This document shows positions 24,435-32,583 of a DNA stretch of 64,000 nucleotides, piece after piece. Position 1 is the stretch's first letter, and each line of letters opens with the position of its first letter. The DNA is from Noviherbaspirillum sedimenti. Lineage in GTDB: Bacteria; Pseudomonadota; Gammaproteobacteria; Burkholderiales; Burkholderiaceae_D. Below the pieces are notes generated by a model that saw nothing but the letters and a program-made list of their open reading frames with translations, did not search any database and was not told the origin of the DNA. The position numbers were made by a program, and so were the translations under genes. The stretch covers positions 992,001 to 1,056,000 of the forward strand of contig NZ_QYUQ01000002.1 in NCBI RefSeq assembly GCF_003590835.1. Reading direction: 5' to 3'.

Positions 24435-24618
24435 AGTTATATATTTGTGTCGCAACTAATTTTGGTCATCGAATAGTTACAAATTTCTGTCGCTAAGCCA
24501 AATGGTTATAAATTTGTGTCACTGAAAACCGACAGAAATCTATAACTTCCAGGGTTGCCGTGACGCTAACATGGGCCTTCGCGGCGGTTCAAGAGTTATA
24601 GATTTCTGTCGGCCGACT
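24435..24618. repeat. Right transposon end with five TnsB-type binding sites
   Basis: AGTTAtAnATTTnTGTCGC-type sites lie at 24435-24453, 24475-24493, 24504-24522 and 24594-24612, with one inverted copy at 24530-24548. The outermost copy is 6-8 bp from the terminus GGCCGACT (ends 24618). Asymmetric site number and orientation between the two ends is usual for Tn7-family elements and gives them polarity. Confidence 0.85.
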
Positions 24619-24623
24619 CTAAC
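24619..24623 (+). repeat. Target-site duplication, right copy (CTAAC)
   Basis: Identical to 7868-7872; removing the transposon plus one copy restores a continuous sequence running from dif through AAAAAAGCACT-CTAAC-GTAATC. Confidence 0.8.
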
Positions 24624-24717
24624 GTAATCTATGCTGGAAATTAACCTAAGGATGCGTTGGAATGCCAAAAGCTCCAATTCCGGAATTCCCCCGCACCATT
24701 ACGTGATCAAAAGCTGC

Positions 24718-25020
24718 TTACTTCTCGTCATATGCCCTTTGCAGTACGGCGATATCAAATTTCTGCATCTTGAGAAATGCCTGGGTAACTCTGGCCACTC
24801 TTTCGGAATCCTGATCCGTCATCATTTTTTCCACGAGAGACCATACTTGTCCTTGAGCCAGCCGCACTATTCGGCCTCTGGGACCGCAGAGAGTTTTTCC
24901 CAGTAGTAGTCTATTTCTTCTTGCGTGTCGCAATTCACCATGAAGGAAATGGACTCATTGAACTTGAATAACGGTCCGGCACTGATCGCCATGAACGTTT
25001 GATCAGTGCCATCGTGCTTC
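24718..25020 (-). pseudogene. VOC/PhnB-like protein, broken by nonsense and frameshift
   Basis: The minus strand reads [18 protein letters not shown] and [20 protein letters not shown], then a TAG, then CGWLKDKYGLSW. After a deletion/frameshift it continues in another frame as MTDQDSERVARVTQAFLKMQK, FDIAVLQRAYDE. These blocks are consecutive parts of the PhnB-like VOC family (glyoxalase fold, often called 3-demethylubiquinone methyltransferase-like). The N-terminal third is also missing. Confidence 0.75.
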
Positions 25021-25039
25021 TCCTTTGAGTGCCAAACTA

Positions 25040-25726
25040 CTACTTATTCAGATAGTGTTTTTCCAGGAATTCGGATCTGAAATTTTGTGGCGGAGTCGGA
25101 ATATCTGGCCGCCCTTCCGGCGTAAAGTCCATGAGATTCCAGTATGGCCATACCGTGTCGACATGATTTGCCGATAATTCAGTGCCCCAGAAATGGAAAA
25201 TCTTTCCATCCTGCTTCCTGAATACATGCATCATTGGCAATTGCATATCATCAGAGTCTCCCTGGCATTTGTAATCGGCTTGAAAGGGTGAGTTCGATCC
25301 GGAAACCAGTGCAATCTGTGACCATCCACGTTGTTTTGCCCATGCATTGATTCGATCAGCAGGGGCTTTGGCGATTGCGACAAACGCGGCGTGTTGTGTG
25401 ACCTGATACCAAGTGCGATCAAATCCATCGACCAGTGACGTACAGGAAGGACAGGGATGGTCCCAGTTCGGACCGTACATAAATGAGTAAAGCAGCAGGG
25501 TATTTTTGTCCGCAAATAGCTCGGAGAATTTTACACTCTGCCCTACTTTCCCATCGTTGGCCCATTCGAAGGCGTAGTCCTCTTTCAACTGCCCGCCGAG
25601 GGGAAGATTGCGGCGTCTTTCTGCCACAGATTTTACTTTGTCGACCAACTCTTGTTCGTCTTTAAGCAATAAGTCTCGCGCATCGCGATACTCTCGGCTT
25701 TCGTTTGGATACCGTAGTTCAGTCAT
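25040..25726 (-). CDS. DUF899 family thioredoxin-like protein
   Basis: 228 residues from an ATG with SD GAGGAG. Characteristic blocks are LPLGG in the first quarter, [27 protein letters not shown] with the CPSC pair in thioredoxin position, [11 protein letters not shown] and HFWGTEL. DUF899 proteins have a thioredoxin fold with a redox-active CxxC; the substrate is unknown. It lies beside the broken VOC gene, a combination often seen in intact form elsewhere. Confidence 0.85.
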   Translation of the reverse strand: MTELRYPNESREYRDARDLLLKDEQELVDKVKSVAERRRNLPLGGQLKEDYAFEWANDGKVGQSVKFSELFADKNTLLLYSFMYGPNWDHPCPSCTSLVDGFDRTWYQVTQHAAFVAIAKAPADRINAWAKQRGWSQIALVSGSNSPFQADYKCQGDSDDMQLPMMHVFRKQDGKIFHFWGTELSANHVDTVWPYWNLMDFTPEGRPDIPTPPQNFRSEFLEKHYLNK

Positions 25727-25944
25727 GTTCAGCTCCTCATTGAAACTTCAGTCTATTCAGCAATTCGGGCGCCTGGTATCGAACCGTCCTCGGGTAATGC
25801 TACGCCGATAGCCAGGCCGTGGCACGATTGATCTATTCTGATCATTGTCACTGGCCTAAATTCGCCCCTATAATTGCACTCCATTATCTAACCAGATCGC
25901 CTATTCACATTTGTGCATAGGCCAAGGCCAAGCGGCTGAAAAAC

Positions 25945-26220
25945 ATGATTGATCCAGCCGACGACGGTATTACCTTGCCCCTGCCAGTGACTGCGCCCTG
26001 CCCGCACAGCGTCCGCTATGCCGGCGACGATGGCATGTTCACCGCGCATCTGATTCAAGACCTGATGGGCGACTGGTTCATCATGCGATCGTGGGGGCAA
26101 GCCAGGAGACTGGTGGCCAGCGTCGACGAAGGGATAGTCGAACTGGCCAGAATTTCCAGGACCCTCGAGAAAAAAGGCTGCAGGCCTATACCGCTGCTGC
26201 AGTCCGGTCTCTTTGCTTAG
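25945..26220 (+). CDS. Small WGR-domain-like protein
   Basis: 91 residues (MIDPADDGITLPLPVTAPCPH...). The stretch FTAHLIQDLMGDWFIMRSWGQARR resembles a WGR domain (W.L.R.WGRIG), a nucleic-acid-binding module of PARP-like and MolR-like proteins. Here it stands alone, with a C-terminal helix (VELARISRTLEKKGCRP). The central WGR Arg is Gln. No clear SD. A role is not known. Confidence 0.5.
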   Translation: MIDPADDGITLPLPVTAPCPHSVRYAGDDGMFTAHLIQDLMGDWFIMRSWGQARRLVASVDEGIVELARISRTLEKKGCRPIPLLQSGLFA

Positions 26221-26241
26221 CACCTGCAGCAACGGCCATTC

Positions 26242-26512
26242 TCAAAACACCAGCGTTTGCCAGCCCTGGCGCGTGCCGCGCTCCAGAAATGCCACGGCGC
26301 CACTCATGCCCGAGCATTGCGATGCCAATGCCTCGCTCGTGCAATCCAGCGCATGCAAGGATTGGCTGCATGCGCAGATTTTGACACCCATGTCCGCGCT
26401 TGCCTTCAGAGCAAGATTTTTGTTAGCAATTGTTTCCGATGTTTCAATCTTCCGCCGAACGGCAAATAATGTAGCGAAGCGGCCGCATGCAGCCGCTTCG
26501 CCGGCTTGTGCA
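26242..26512 (-). pseudogene. N-terminally truncated DsrE-like protein remnant
   Basis: An open minus-strand frame without a usable start reads KASADMGVKICACSQSLHAL, DCTSEALASQCSGMSGAVAFLE and WQTLVF-stop. This pattern (GVKI.AC..S......GAVAFLERA....TLVF) looks like the C-terminal half of DsrE/DsrF-type sulfur-relay proteins. The N-terminal nucleotide-like half is missing. The assignment is tentative. Confidence 0.4.
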
Positions 26513-26581
26513 GACTACCGAAATCCGAACACCATGGCGCTGTCGCGCCTCGGCCTCCAACCATTAACCGGAACCCCTGAC

Positions 26582-27100
26582 ATGCCCCGCATCTTGCGAT
26601 ATTCCCCGCTGTTCGCCCTTCTCTTATTGAGCGCCTGCGTCTCGACGCCAACGGGTCCGAGTGTGATGGTATTGCCAGGTTCGGACAAAAATTTCGAGCA
26701 GTTCCAGGTGGACGATGGCTCGTGCCGCCAATTTGCGCACTACCAGCTTGGCGGTTCGACTGCCGATCAGGCCGGCATCGATAGCGGCGTTCGCAGCGCG
26801 GCCCTGGGCACCGTGCTGGGAGCAGCCGCAGGGGCAGCAATGAATGGCAGCAGAGGCGCCAGTGCCGGCGCAGGCGTTGGCTTGCTGTTTGGCGGCCTGT
26901 CGGGTGCCGGTGCCGCCAACAGTTCCGGCAATAACGTACAACGGCGCTATGACCACGCCTATCAGCAATGCATGTATGCCAAAGGCCACCGGATCCCGGT
27001 GTCGGGACGTTTTGGATCAGAAATGCACAATGAATTGCAAGCGCCGGCCAGCAGCTATGCGGTCCCGCCACCCAATACACCGCCGCCGTCGCGCTATTGA
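26582..27100 (+). CDS. Glycine-zipper lipoprotein
   Basis: 172 residues. Signal peptide with lipobox LLLLSAC (Cys about 20). Residues about 80-120 form a glycine zipper (GTVLGAAAGAAMNGSRGASAG and GVGLLFGGLSGAG), and conserved QRRYDHAYQQCMYAKG follows. Such YMGG/glycine-zipper proteins sit in the outer membrane; the function is unclear. The C-terminus is Pro-rich. The frame is open upstream to 26213, but the lipobox fixes the ATG at 26582. Confidence 0.8.
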   Translation: MPRILRYSPLFALLLLSACVSTPTGPSVMVLPGSDKNFEQFQVDDGSCRQFAHYQLGGSTADQAGIDSGVRSAALGTVLGAAAGAAMNGSRGASAGAGVGLLFGGLSGAGAANSSGNNVQRRYDHAYQQCMYAKGHRIPVSGRFGSEMHNELQAPASSYAVPPPNTPPPSRY

Positions 27101-27110
27101 GTCAGGCGCG

Positions 27111-28835
27111 TTAACTGTGCCCGGCGTCGGAATCGCTGGCCGCCGGAGCAAAACGTTCGAGGACATGGCTGCTCATCCCCTTGGCCAGTTCTTCCTCCCC
27201 AAAAAATACGGTGCCGATGTCGTCCTTGCGCAGCATCTGCGACTCTTCCTCGCTGTGCGTTCGCAAAACGATCTCGATGCCGGGATTGAGGGTGCGCGCC
27301 GTGTCGGCCATCTGCCGCACATTGAGCGGATCAGGTGTTGCCACCACGAGCATTGCTGCCTGTGCGATGTGAGCCTGGATCAGCACCGCCGGATCGGCGG
27401 CATTGCCCGACACTGCGACCACGCCCTGCTTGCGCAGGCTTTCAACCAGCTCGCGATTCTGTTCGGCCACCACATAGGGGATGCCGCGCGCAAGCAGTTC
27501 GCTGGCGATGCGCTTGCCGACACGGCCATAGCCCACCAGCACCACCTGCCCTTGCAGGTACTTGCGCTCCGTCGTCATCGGCAGCGCCGCGTAGGGGTCG
27601 CCCCGCTGTTCCAGGTGCCGCGCCAGTGCCGAGCGGGAGAGAATCCAGCGCCGCAATGGCTCGATCGCCGAAAACAGCAAGGGGTTCAAGGCGATGGAAA
27701 TCAATGCACCGGCGAGCACCAGGCTCATGCCATCGGCCGGCAGCAAACCGAGCGTCACGCCCAGCCCGGCCAGGATGAACGAGAATTCGCCGATCTGCGC
27801 CAGGCTGACCGATACCGTCAATGCCGTGTTCAGGGGATAACGGAACGCCAGCACGATCGCCAGGGCCGCGATGGACTTGCCGAACATGATGATGGCCACC
27901 ACGCCGAGCACGTGCAAGGGCTTCTCGATCAGGATGGTCGGCTCGAAAAGCATGCCCACGGAGACGAAGAAAAGCACGGAAAAGGCATCACGCAAGGGCA
28001 AGGACTCTTGCGCCGCACGGTGGCTGAATTCGGATTCGCGCATCACCATGCCAGCAAAAAACGCGCCGATGGCGAACGACACGCTGAACAGTGCCGCAGC
28101 GCCGTAGGCAATGCCGATTGCGGCGGCGACCACCGACAGGGTGAACAACTCGCGCGACCCGGTACGGGCGATATGCCACAGCATCCATGGCAAAACCCGC
28201 CGGCCAGCCACCAGCATCAGGACAATGAAGGCGGCTACCTGCAACAGCGTCAGCCCGATGGTCATCCACAGGGGCCTGGATGCTCCAGCTTCCGCCACCA
28301 TGGTGCCGCCCAGCACACCCGCCAGTGGCGGCAACAGCACCAGGACCAGCACGGTCGCCAGGTCCTCGACCACCAGCCAGCCGACGGCGATCCGGCCGTT
28401 CATGGTTTCGAGCACGCCGCGCGCTTCCAGCGCCTTGAGCAGCACCACGGTACTGGCGCAGGACAGCGACAGGCCGAAAATCAGGCCGGCGCCCAAACTC
28501 CAGTCCCACCACCAGGCCACCAGCATGCCCAGCAACGTTGCCAGGCTCATCTGCACCACCGCGCCCGGAACGGCGATGCGTTTGACCGCAAGCAGGTCAC
28601 TGAGGGAGAAATGCAGGCCAACGCCGAACATCAGCAGCATGACACCGATCTCGGACAACTGGGAAGCCAGGTGCACATCGGCCACAAAGCCGGGCGTCCC
28701 TGGCCCGATGATGATGCCGGCCACCAGGTAGCCCACCAGCACGGGGATCTTGAGGCGCTCGGCAATGAAACCAAGAATGAGGGCAATGCCAAAGCCGGCG
28801 GCGATGGTCGTAATCAGGGATATGTTGTGTTCCAT
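27111..28835 (-). CDS. ybaL: CPA2 monovalent cation:proton antiporter with TrkA-N domain (YbaL/KefB type)
   Basis: 574 residues. About 12 transmembrane helices (residues 5-385) include the conserved ERLKIPVLVGYLVAGIIIGP block and the VGWLVVEDLATVLVLVLLP helix with the two acidic residues used for ion exchange. The C-terminal RCK/TrkA-N domain begins at LQGQVVLVGYGRVGKRIASELL (about 413-434) with the Rossmann GxGxxG. It probably exchanges K+ or Na+ for protons under nucleotide control. It converges on the lipoprotein gene with 10 nt between. Confidence 0.9.
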   Translation of the reverse strand: MEHNISLITTIAAGFGIALILGFIAERLKIPVLVGYLVAGIIIGPGTPGFVADVHLASQLSEIGVMLLMFGVGLHFSLSDLLAVKRIAVPGAVVQMSLATLLGMLVAWWWDWSLGAGLIFGLSLSCASTVVLLKALEARGVLETMNGRIAVGWLVVEDLATVLVLVLLPPLAGVLGGTMVAEAGASRPLWMTIGLTLLQVAAFIVLMLVAGRRVLPWMLWHIARTGSRELFTLSVVAAAIGIAYGAAALFSVSFAIGAFFAGMVMRESEFSHRAAQESLPLRDAFSVLFFVSVGMLFEPTILIEKPLHVLGVVAIIMFGKSIAALAIVLAFRYPLNTALTVSVSLAQIGEFSFILAGLGVTLGLLPADGMSLVLAGALISIALNPLLFSAIEPLRRWILSRSALARHLEQRGDPYAALPMTTERKYLQGQVVLVGYGRVGKRIASELLARGIPYVVAEQNRELVESLRKQGVVAVSGNAADPAVLIQAHIAQAAMLVVATPDPLNVRQMADTARTLNPGIEIVLRTHSEEESQMLRKDDIGTVFFGEEELAKGMSSHVLERFAPAASDSDAGHS

Positions 28836-29005
28836 TCAGTTCCATTTCCCGGCCAGGCCAAGGCGCTGTCGAGACGAGAGAATTAGTCTTGCGCGAAGAA
28901 TTCTGTGGGCATGCAGATGCGTACAAGAATCATATTGTACTAATGAACCGCATTTGCCATGATGCGCCAGGAGGAACTGAGGAATCAGTCAAACGCCAGC
29001 ATCAA

Positions 29006-29022
29006 TTCCATCATTATAGAAA
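29006..29022. promoter_or_regulatory. Degenerate ArsR operator before the arsR-arsC remnant
   Basis: TTCCATCATTATAGAAA resembles the intact operator TTCCATAATAATGGAA at 33664-33679. It lies about 30 bp upstream of the remnant's start. Confidence 0.5.
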
Positions 29023-29049
29023 CATTGAATACGAATCATGGGTTTCAGT

Positions 29050-29262
29050 ATGGATACGAAAAACATTATCGCCGCCCTGGCGGCCCTGGCGCAGGAATCC
29101 CGGCTTGCCGTGTTTCGTCTCCTGGTCCAGACTGGTCCGCGCGGGCTTGCCGCCAGCAAGTCCTGGGACAATCTGCCGGCGACTCCCGATATCGTCATCA
29201 CCGTGTGCGCCAGTGCCGCCGGTGAAACCTGCCCCGCGTACTATGTGTCGGTCAATATGTAA
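29050..29262 (+). pseudogene. arsR-arsC deletion fusion remnant
   Basis: The first 37 residues (MDTKNIIAALAALAQESRLA...) are almost the same as the start of the intact ArsR at 33661. After AASKS the sequence jumps to SWDNLPATPDIVITVCASAAGETCPAYY, which resembles an internal part of a phosphatase-type arsenate reductase (PDIVITVCD.AAGE.CP). An internal deletion has therefore joined arsR to arsC of a second, now lost, ars operon. The HTH and the catalytic Cys loop are both missing, so neither activity can remain. Confidence 0.75.
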
Positions 29263-29362
29263 CACTCGAAACTGCCACATTTAGAGCACCAGCGGATTAC
29301 TGATTTTTCACCTTCCTTGTCCTTAATCTGGCTTTAGCCAGATACTTTGCATCGGTGCCATT

Positions 29363-29875
29363 TCAATCGTCATCATCGTCATCATCGTCATCATGATGAT
29401 GATGATGATGATGCCAGCCGCGATGCCGGCCATTGTCCCAGCGCCCGTGATCGTAATATCGCACTTCAGGTTCAACGTAATAAACGCGTGGTTCGACCAC
29501 CTGAACCGGCTGCGGTACGTACACGACAGGAGGCGGTTGACGGTACACGGGCACTTGTTCCACATCGACCACCGTCTTGCAGCGTCGCACCGTTTGATAC
29601 GAGGAAGACCCTGACGACATCCGGTCGCCAACCATGGCGCCCGTCATCGCGCCAACTGCAGTTGCCACGGTTTTTCCGTTCCCGCCACCGACCTGATTAC
29701 CCAGAATGCCGCCAGCGATACCACCAATAATGGCACCACCGTAGCCTGCGGAACGCACGGGTACGCGTTCATTCCAGCATTCCTGTCGTGGGCGCTCTAC
29801 CTGCCGGTATTCCGTCGCCGAAGCAATCATGGGCAGAGCGAGAATCGCCATTGTGCCGATTATCCGAGATAGCAT
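29363..29875 (-). CDS. Glycine-zipper 2TM protein with His/Asp tail
   Basis: 170 residues. Signal peptide (MLSRIIGTMAILALPMIASA), then a glycine-zipper 2TM block (GGAIIGGIAGGILGNQVGGG and AVGAMTGAMVGDRM), then a Pro/Tyr/Val-rich region. The C-terminal tail is seven His followed by nine Asp, encoded by a CAT/GAT trinucleotide repeat (about 29363-29411). Family members (RcnB/YMGG-like, 17 kDa antigen type) are periplasmic or outer-membrane associated. The tail could bind metal ions; its length may vary by slippage. Confidence 0.8.
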   Translation of the reverse strand: MLSRIIGTMAILALPMIASATEYRQVERPRQECWNERVPVRSAGYGGAIIGGIAGGILGNQVGGGNGKTVATAVGAMTGAMVGDRMSSGSSSYQTVRRCKTVVDVEQVPVYRQPPPVVYVPQPVQVVEPRVYYVEPEVRYYDHGRWDNGRHRGWHHHHHHHDDDDDDDDD

Positions 29876-30184
29876 TTTATTTGCGCTCCATTGTCGAAAT
29901 TCTATAAGTCATGGCCCTATGGCGAACTTGAACGCCGAGGTTTGTTAAAGGAGATTCGTTATAAATAAGCATAGCGATTTTCATTCGAAGCGTCTGTAAT
30001 CATTTGTAATTTCTGTAAGGCGCAACAGCGATCAATCAATGCGCACACGATGTTGGACGTCGTCTTAAGCAAGTTCAGGAATGCACCGCCCTTCTTGAAA
30101 CAATAGCGGATTCGATGCCGGCAGCGGCTTTGAAACCAGGCGCCTCATGACTGCGATGCCTGACTGGTCGTTGTGTTGGCGGGA
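29876..30184. other. Intergenic stretch without a recognisable gene
   Basis: About 300 bp between two minus-strand genes. I see AT-rich promoter-like sequence near 29950-30010 and no convincing coding frame, hairpin terminator or RNA. Confidence 0.4.
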
Positions 30185-31141
30185 TCAAATGAGCGTTGGG
30201 AAGGCTGTTCGTTCAACGGCGGTGCGATTCCATTTTCCCAGGTTTGCAGCCGCATTGTAGGTGCTCTGCAAAAAGTCGAGCAGCACGCCATCGGGTGATG
30301 ACGCCTGTCGCACCACATCATAAGGCAGGATGAACTCGCGGAACGTCGTGTCATAAGCCGCCTTGTCCGGTAATACTCGCGCACTGCTGAATCCCGGCGG
30401 CTCCGGATACGCATACGCATAGAACGCCGGATAAGGCATGGCGTCATTGCCCGGCCAGAATCCACAACTGCTGACTTCGTGCGAGTATGCTTCGCGCATG
30501 ATCCAATCGGGGCAATTGGGAATGCCACCGGGATGGCCAGGCGCTTCGGCGCCTGAGAAGCGCGTCACCGCAAGGTCAAAGCCGCCCCAGAAGAAGTGCA
30601 CCGGACTGCACTTGCCGATGAAACCGGCACGGAATTGCTTGAACACGCGGTCTGCTTGCAGCAGGAGCCGCCAGAATCGGTTGGCGTACTCGGCATCATA
30701 GGACGCGTGAACATGATCCTGTTCGAACGGGATGGCATCGATGATTTCATTCGGTTTCGCATGGATTCTGATAGGGAAGCCAAGGTCAGCCAGATGTGCA
30801 AAGAGTTCCCGGTAAAAGTCGGCAACCGAGCGTGCTTGAAGCGCCATCGATCTCGTCATTGCGTCGCTCGTCCGGATCTGGAGACAGTGGTCGATAAAGT
30901 CGAAATCGATCTGAAAGGCGCGCGAACCGTCAGGAATGAGCGAGGTTGTCAATCCGCGCGCCGTAACGTAAAGAGAGACGTGCCAAGAGTGGTTGAGCCA
31001 TGGAGACTGAACGAGCCGGATCTTGCCCACAATCTGGCTCCACATATGCAGTGTTGCGCAAGTCTCCTTCCATTCGTCGAACGGCAAGTCCGGCCAGACC
31101 CGATGACCGGGCGAATTGCGGGGTGAGGGTGATCGAGGCAT
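30185..31141 (-). CDS. DUF5996 family protein
   Basis: 318 residues with SD AGGAGG before the ATG. Recognisable blocks are WPDLPFDEWKETCATLHMWSQI near the start, WHVSLYVTARGLTTS, the central FWGGFDLAVTRFSG and the C-terminal YPAFYAYAYPEPPGF with DVVRQASSPDGVLLDFLQSTYNAA. These are hallmarks of DUF5996, a widespread cytoplasmic family of unknown biochemical function. No TM segments. It stands alone. Confidence 0.85.
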   Translation of the reverse strand: MPRSPSPRNSPGHRVWPDLPFDEWKETCATLHMWSQIVGKIRLVQSPWLNHSWHVSLYVTARGLTTSLIPDGSRAFQIDFDFIDHCLQIRTSDAMTRSMALQARSVADFYRELFAHLADLGFPIRIHAKPNEIIDAIPFEQDHVHASYDAEYANRFWRLLLQADRVFKQFRAGFIGKCSPVHFFWGGFDLAVTRFSGAEAPGHPGGIPNCPDWIMREAYSHEVSSCGFWPGNDAMPYPAFYAYAYPEPPGFSSARVLPDKAAYDTTFREFILPYDVVRQASSPDGVLLDFLQSTYNAAANLGKWNRTAVERTAFPTLI

Positions 31142-31390
31142 ATTTCCTCCTGTAGGGCGACCACGAAATTGAAGGCGATCAAGCCGGCCGGCGACAATAC
31201 GTGACCTATGCTAGCACTGGAAAATTACAAAAGAAATATCAAATACATTGTGGTTCTGACCGGCAGTTTTTGGCCGCGCGCATTGAGCGTGATCACGCAA
31301 GATTGGATGGCGATGCCTACACTGATTGAGGCGGTAGCCGCTGCCAACAGTATTTGCCCTCCAAACACATCAATCGAAAGGAAGCTCGTC

Positions 31391-31660
31391 ATGGCCAATT
31401 ACATGATCGTTCGCCATAAGGTTCGTGATTTCTCGCAATGGAAGCCAGGATATGACGCGCATCTTCCAAAGCGCAATGAGGCAGGTCTCACGGAGAAATA
31501 CCTCCTAAGGGGCGCGCAAGACCCGAACGAAGTTGTCTTGATGTTTGAAGCGCAAGATCTAAGCAGGGCGAAGTCTTTTGCCGAGTCCGCCGACCTGCGC
31601 GAGACGATGCAAAAAGTTGGCGTCATGGATAAACCCGACATCTTTTTCCTCAACGACTGA
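31391..31660 (+). CDS. Small dimeric alpha-beta-barrel-like protein (annotated cyclase/DUF1330-like)
   Basis: 89 residues from the ATG at 31391 (SD GGAAG). The sequence YMIVRHKVRDFSQWKPGYDAHLP, then EKYLLRGAQDPNEVVLMFEAQD and DKPDIFFLND, matches a common small stress-type family with a ferredoxin-like fold; no catalytic motif is visible. The frame is open back to 31208 without support. The 245 bp that follow (31661-31905) hold no convincing gene. Confidence 0.7.
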   Translation: MANYMIVRHKVRDFSQWKPGYDAHLPKRNEAGLTEKYLLRGAQDPNEVVLMFEAQDLSRAKSFAESADLRETMQKVGVMDKPDIFFLND

Positions 31661-31905
31661 GGCGCTTTTCCACCATGGAAATACCATATCGGCTTAAGCA
31701 CGAATACATGTCATTTCGCGGTCACACAGGCCGGCTATCCTAGCGGCCTGGACTAGCGGCGTCGACACCCTGAGCGGTTCCATATAGGGTGCTTGGCCGC
31801 CACTCTCCCGATGAGAGTGGTCCTGCAGAATTCCGCCGACTGCGTCTTCTAGCCGTCTTCTAGCGGTTGGCCACAATGATCATCGGTCAAGCGCCATCCG
31901 CCAAC

Positions 31906-32169
31906 TTATTGATCCGGCCATGATAGTTTAAATTCATGTTGCCCTTGATATTGATTTTTCCGGCGCAAAGCCTCCAGCAACCGGGCTGCCTCGAAAGTAA
32001 GGAGACGGCTGTACGAGCGTTCGCGCAAAGAGCCGTACAGAAGGAGAAAGCGTGGTGGGTGGGGCGATCGTGTAACGCCAGCTAACTGATCCGGACTTGG
32101 TACGGCAAACAATTCTGCATCGACGTTCGGCAGGTCAGACAGATTTTGAAACACGCTCGCCTTTTTCAT
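31906..32169 (-). pseudogene. arsH: Truncated arsH (arsenic resistance flavoprotein)
   Basis: The first 65 residues match the ArsH N-terminus: LPNVDAELFAVPSPDQL followed by the flavodoxin-like FMN loop RFLLLYGSLRERSYSRLL and EAARLLEAL. After this the homology stops abruptly and 20 unrelated residues lead to a stop. ArsH is normally about 230 residues, so the enzyme is inactive. The start overlaps the arsC end, preserving operon structure. The break point is near 31965. Confidence 0.8.
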
Positions 32170-32566
32170 TGATGACCATTTCGCCGTCTTCTTTAACGAA
32201 CGGCCCCTTTTGCGGCAATGACAGGATATCGAGAACAACTTCGGACGGACGGCATAAGCGCACGCCTTCCGGCGTAACGACAAATGGTCGATTGATCAGG
32301 AGTGGATGGGCCACCATTGCATCGAGCAGCTGGTCGTCCGTAATCGCAGGGTCATCCAGACCGAGCTCTGCATAGGGCGTGCCTTTCTCACGAATTGCCT
32401 GCCGCACAGTCAACCCTGCTTTTTCAATCATTTCCTTTAATCGCTCGCGCGTCGGCGGATTTTTGATGTACTCAATGACTTGCGGCTCAACGCCGGCATT
32501 ACGGATGAGTGCCAAGGTGTTGCGGGAGGTACCGCATGCCGGATTATGATAAATCGTGATGTTCAA
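32135..32566 (-). CDS. arsC: Arsenate reductase, glutaredoxin-coupled
   Basis: 143 residues. YHNPACGTSRNTLALIRN carries the catalytic Cys (CGTSRNT) at position about 11. The three-Arg set of the ArsC family appears as RL near 60, NRPFVV near 92 and GVRLCRPSE near 107. It reduces arsenate to arsenite with glutathione/glutaredoxin. It is the third gene of arsR-aqpS-arsC-arsH', 17 nt after the channel gene. Confidence 0.93.
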   Translation of the reverse strand: MNITIYHNPACGTSRNTLALIRNAGVEPQVIEYIKNPPTRERLKEMIEKAGLTVRQAIREKGTPYAELGLDDPAITDDQLLDAMVAHPLLINRPFVVTPEGVRLCRPSEVVLDILSLPQKGPFVKEDGEMVINEKGERVSKSV

Positions 32567-32583
32567 TTGGATAGCTCCGTTCT

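Larger units (their letters stand above)
7873..24618. mobile_element. Tn7-like transposon (16.7 kb) carrying defence-type cargo, inserted beside dif
   Basis: The element has termini AGTC-CTCC-GACAGAAAT... at the left and, reading inward from the right, AGTC-GGCC-GACAGAAAT..., with a perfect 5-bp duplication outside. Nine copies of a 17-19 bp TnsB-type site cluster at its ends (four left, five right). Core genes tnsA, tnsB, tnsC, tniQ and a degenerate tyrosine recombinase lie in the left half. The right half is cargo: a Ubl-conjugation operon, a sigma/ImmA trio, ietAS and a methyltransferase remnant. There is no CRISPR array and no Cas gene, so it is not a CAST. The left terminus is 40 bp from the XerD arm of dif. 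Confidence 0.92.

Noticed and set aside
26844..28886. A 680-codon plus-strand frame
   Set aside because: It is antisense to the YbaL-type antiporter, His/Gln/Arg-rich and without domain features; the minus-strand gene has clear motifs.
31694..31876. A 60-codon minus-strand frame after the arsH remnant
   Set aside because: No SD and no continuation of ArsH homology; probably unrelated filler.
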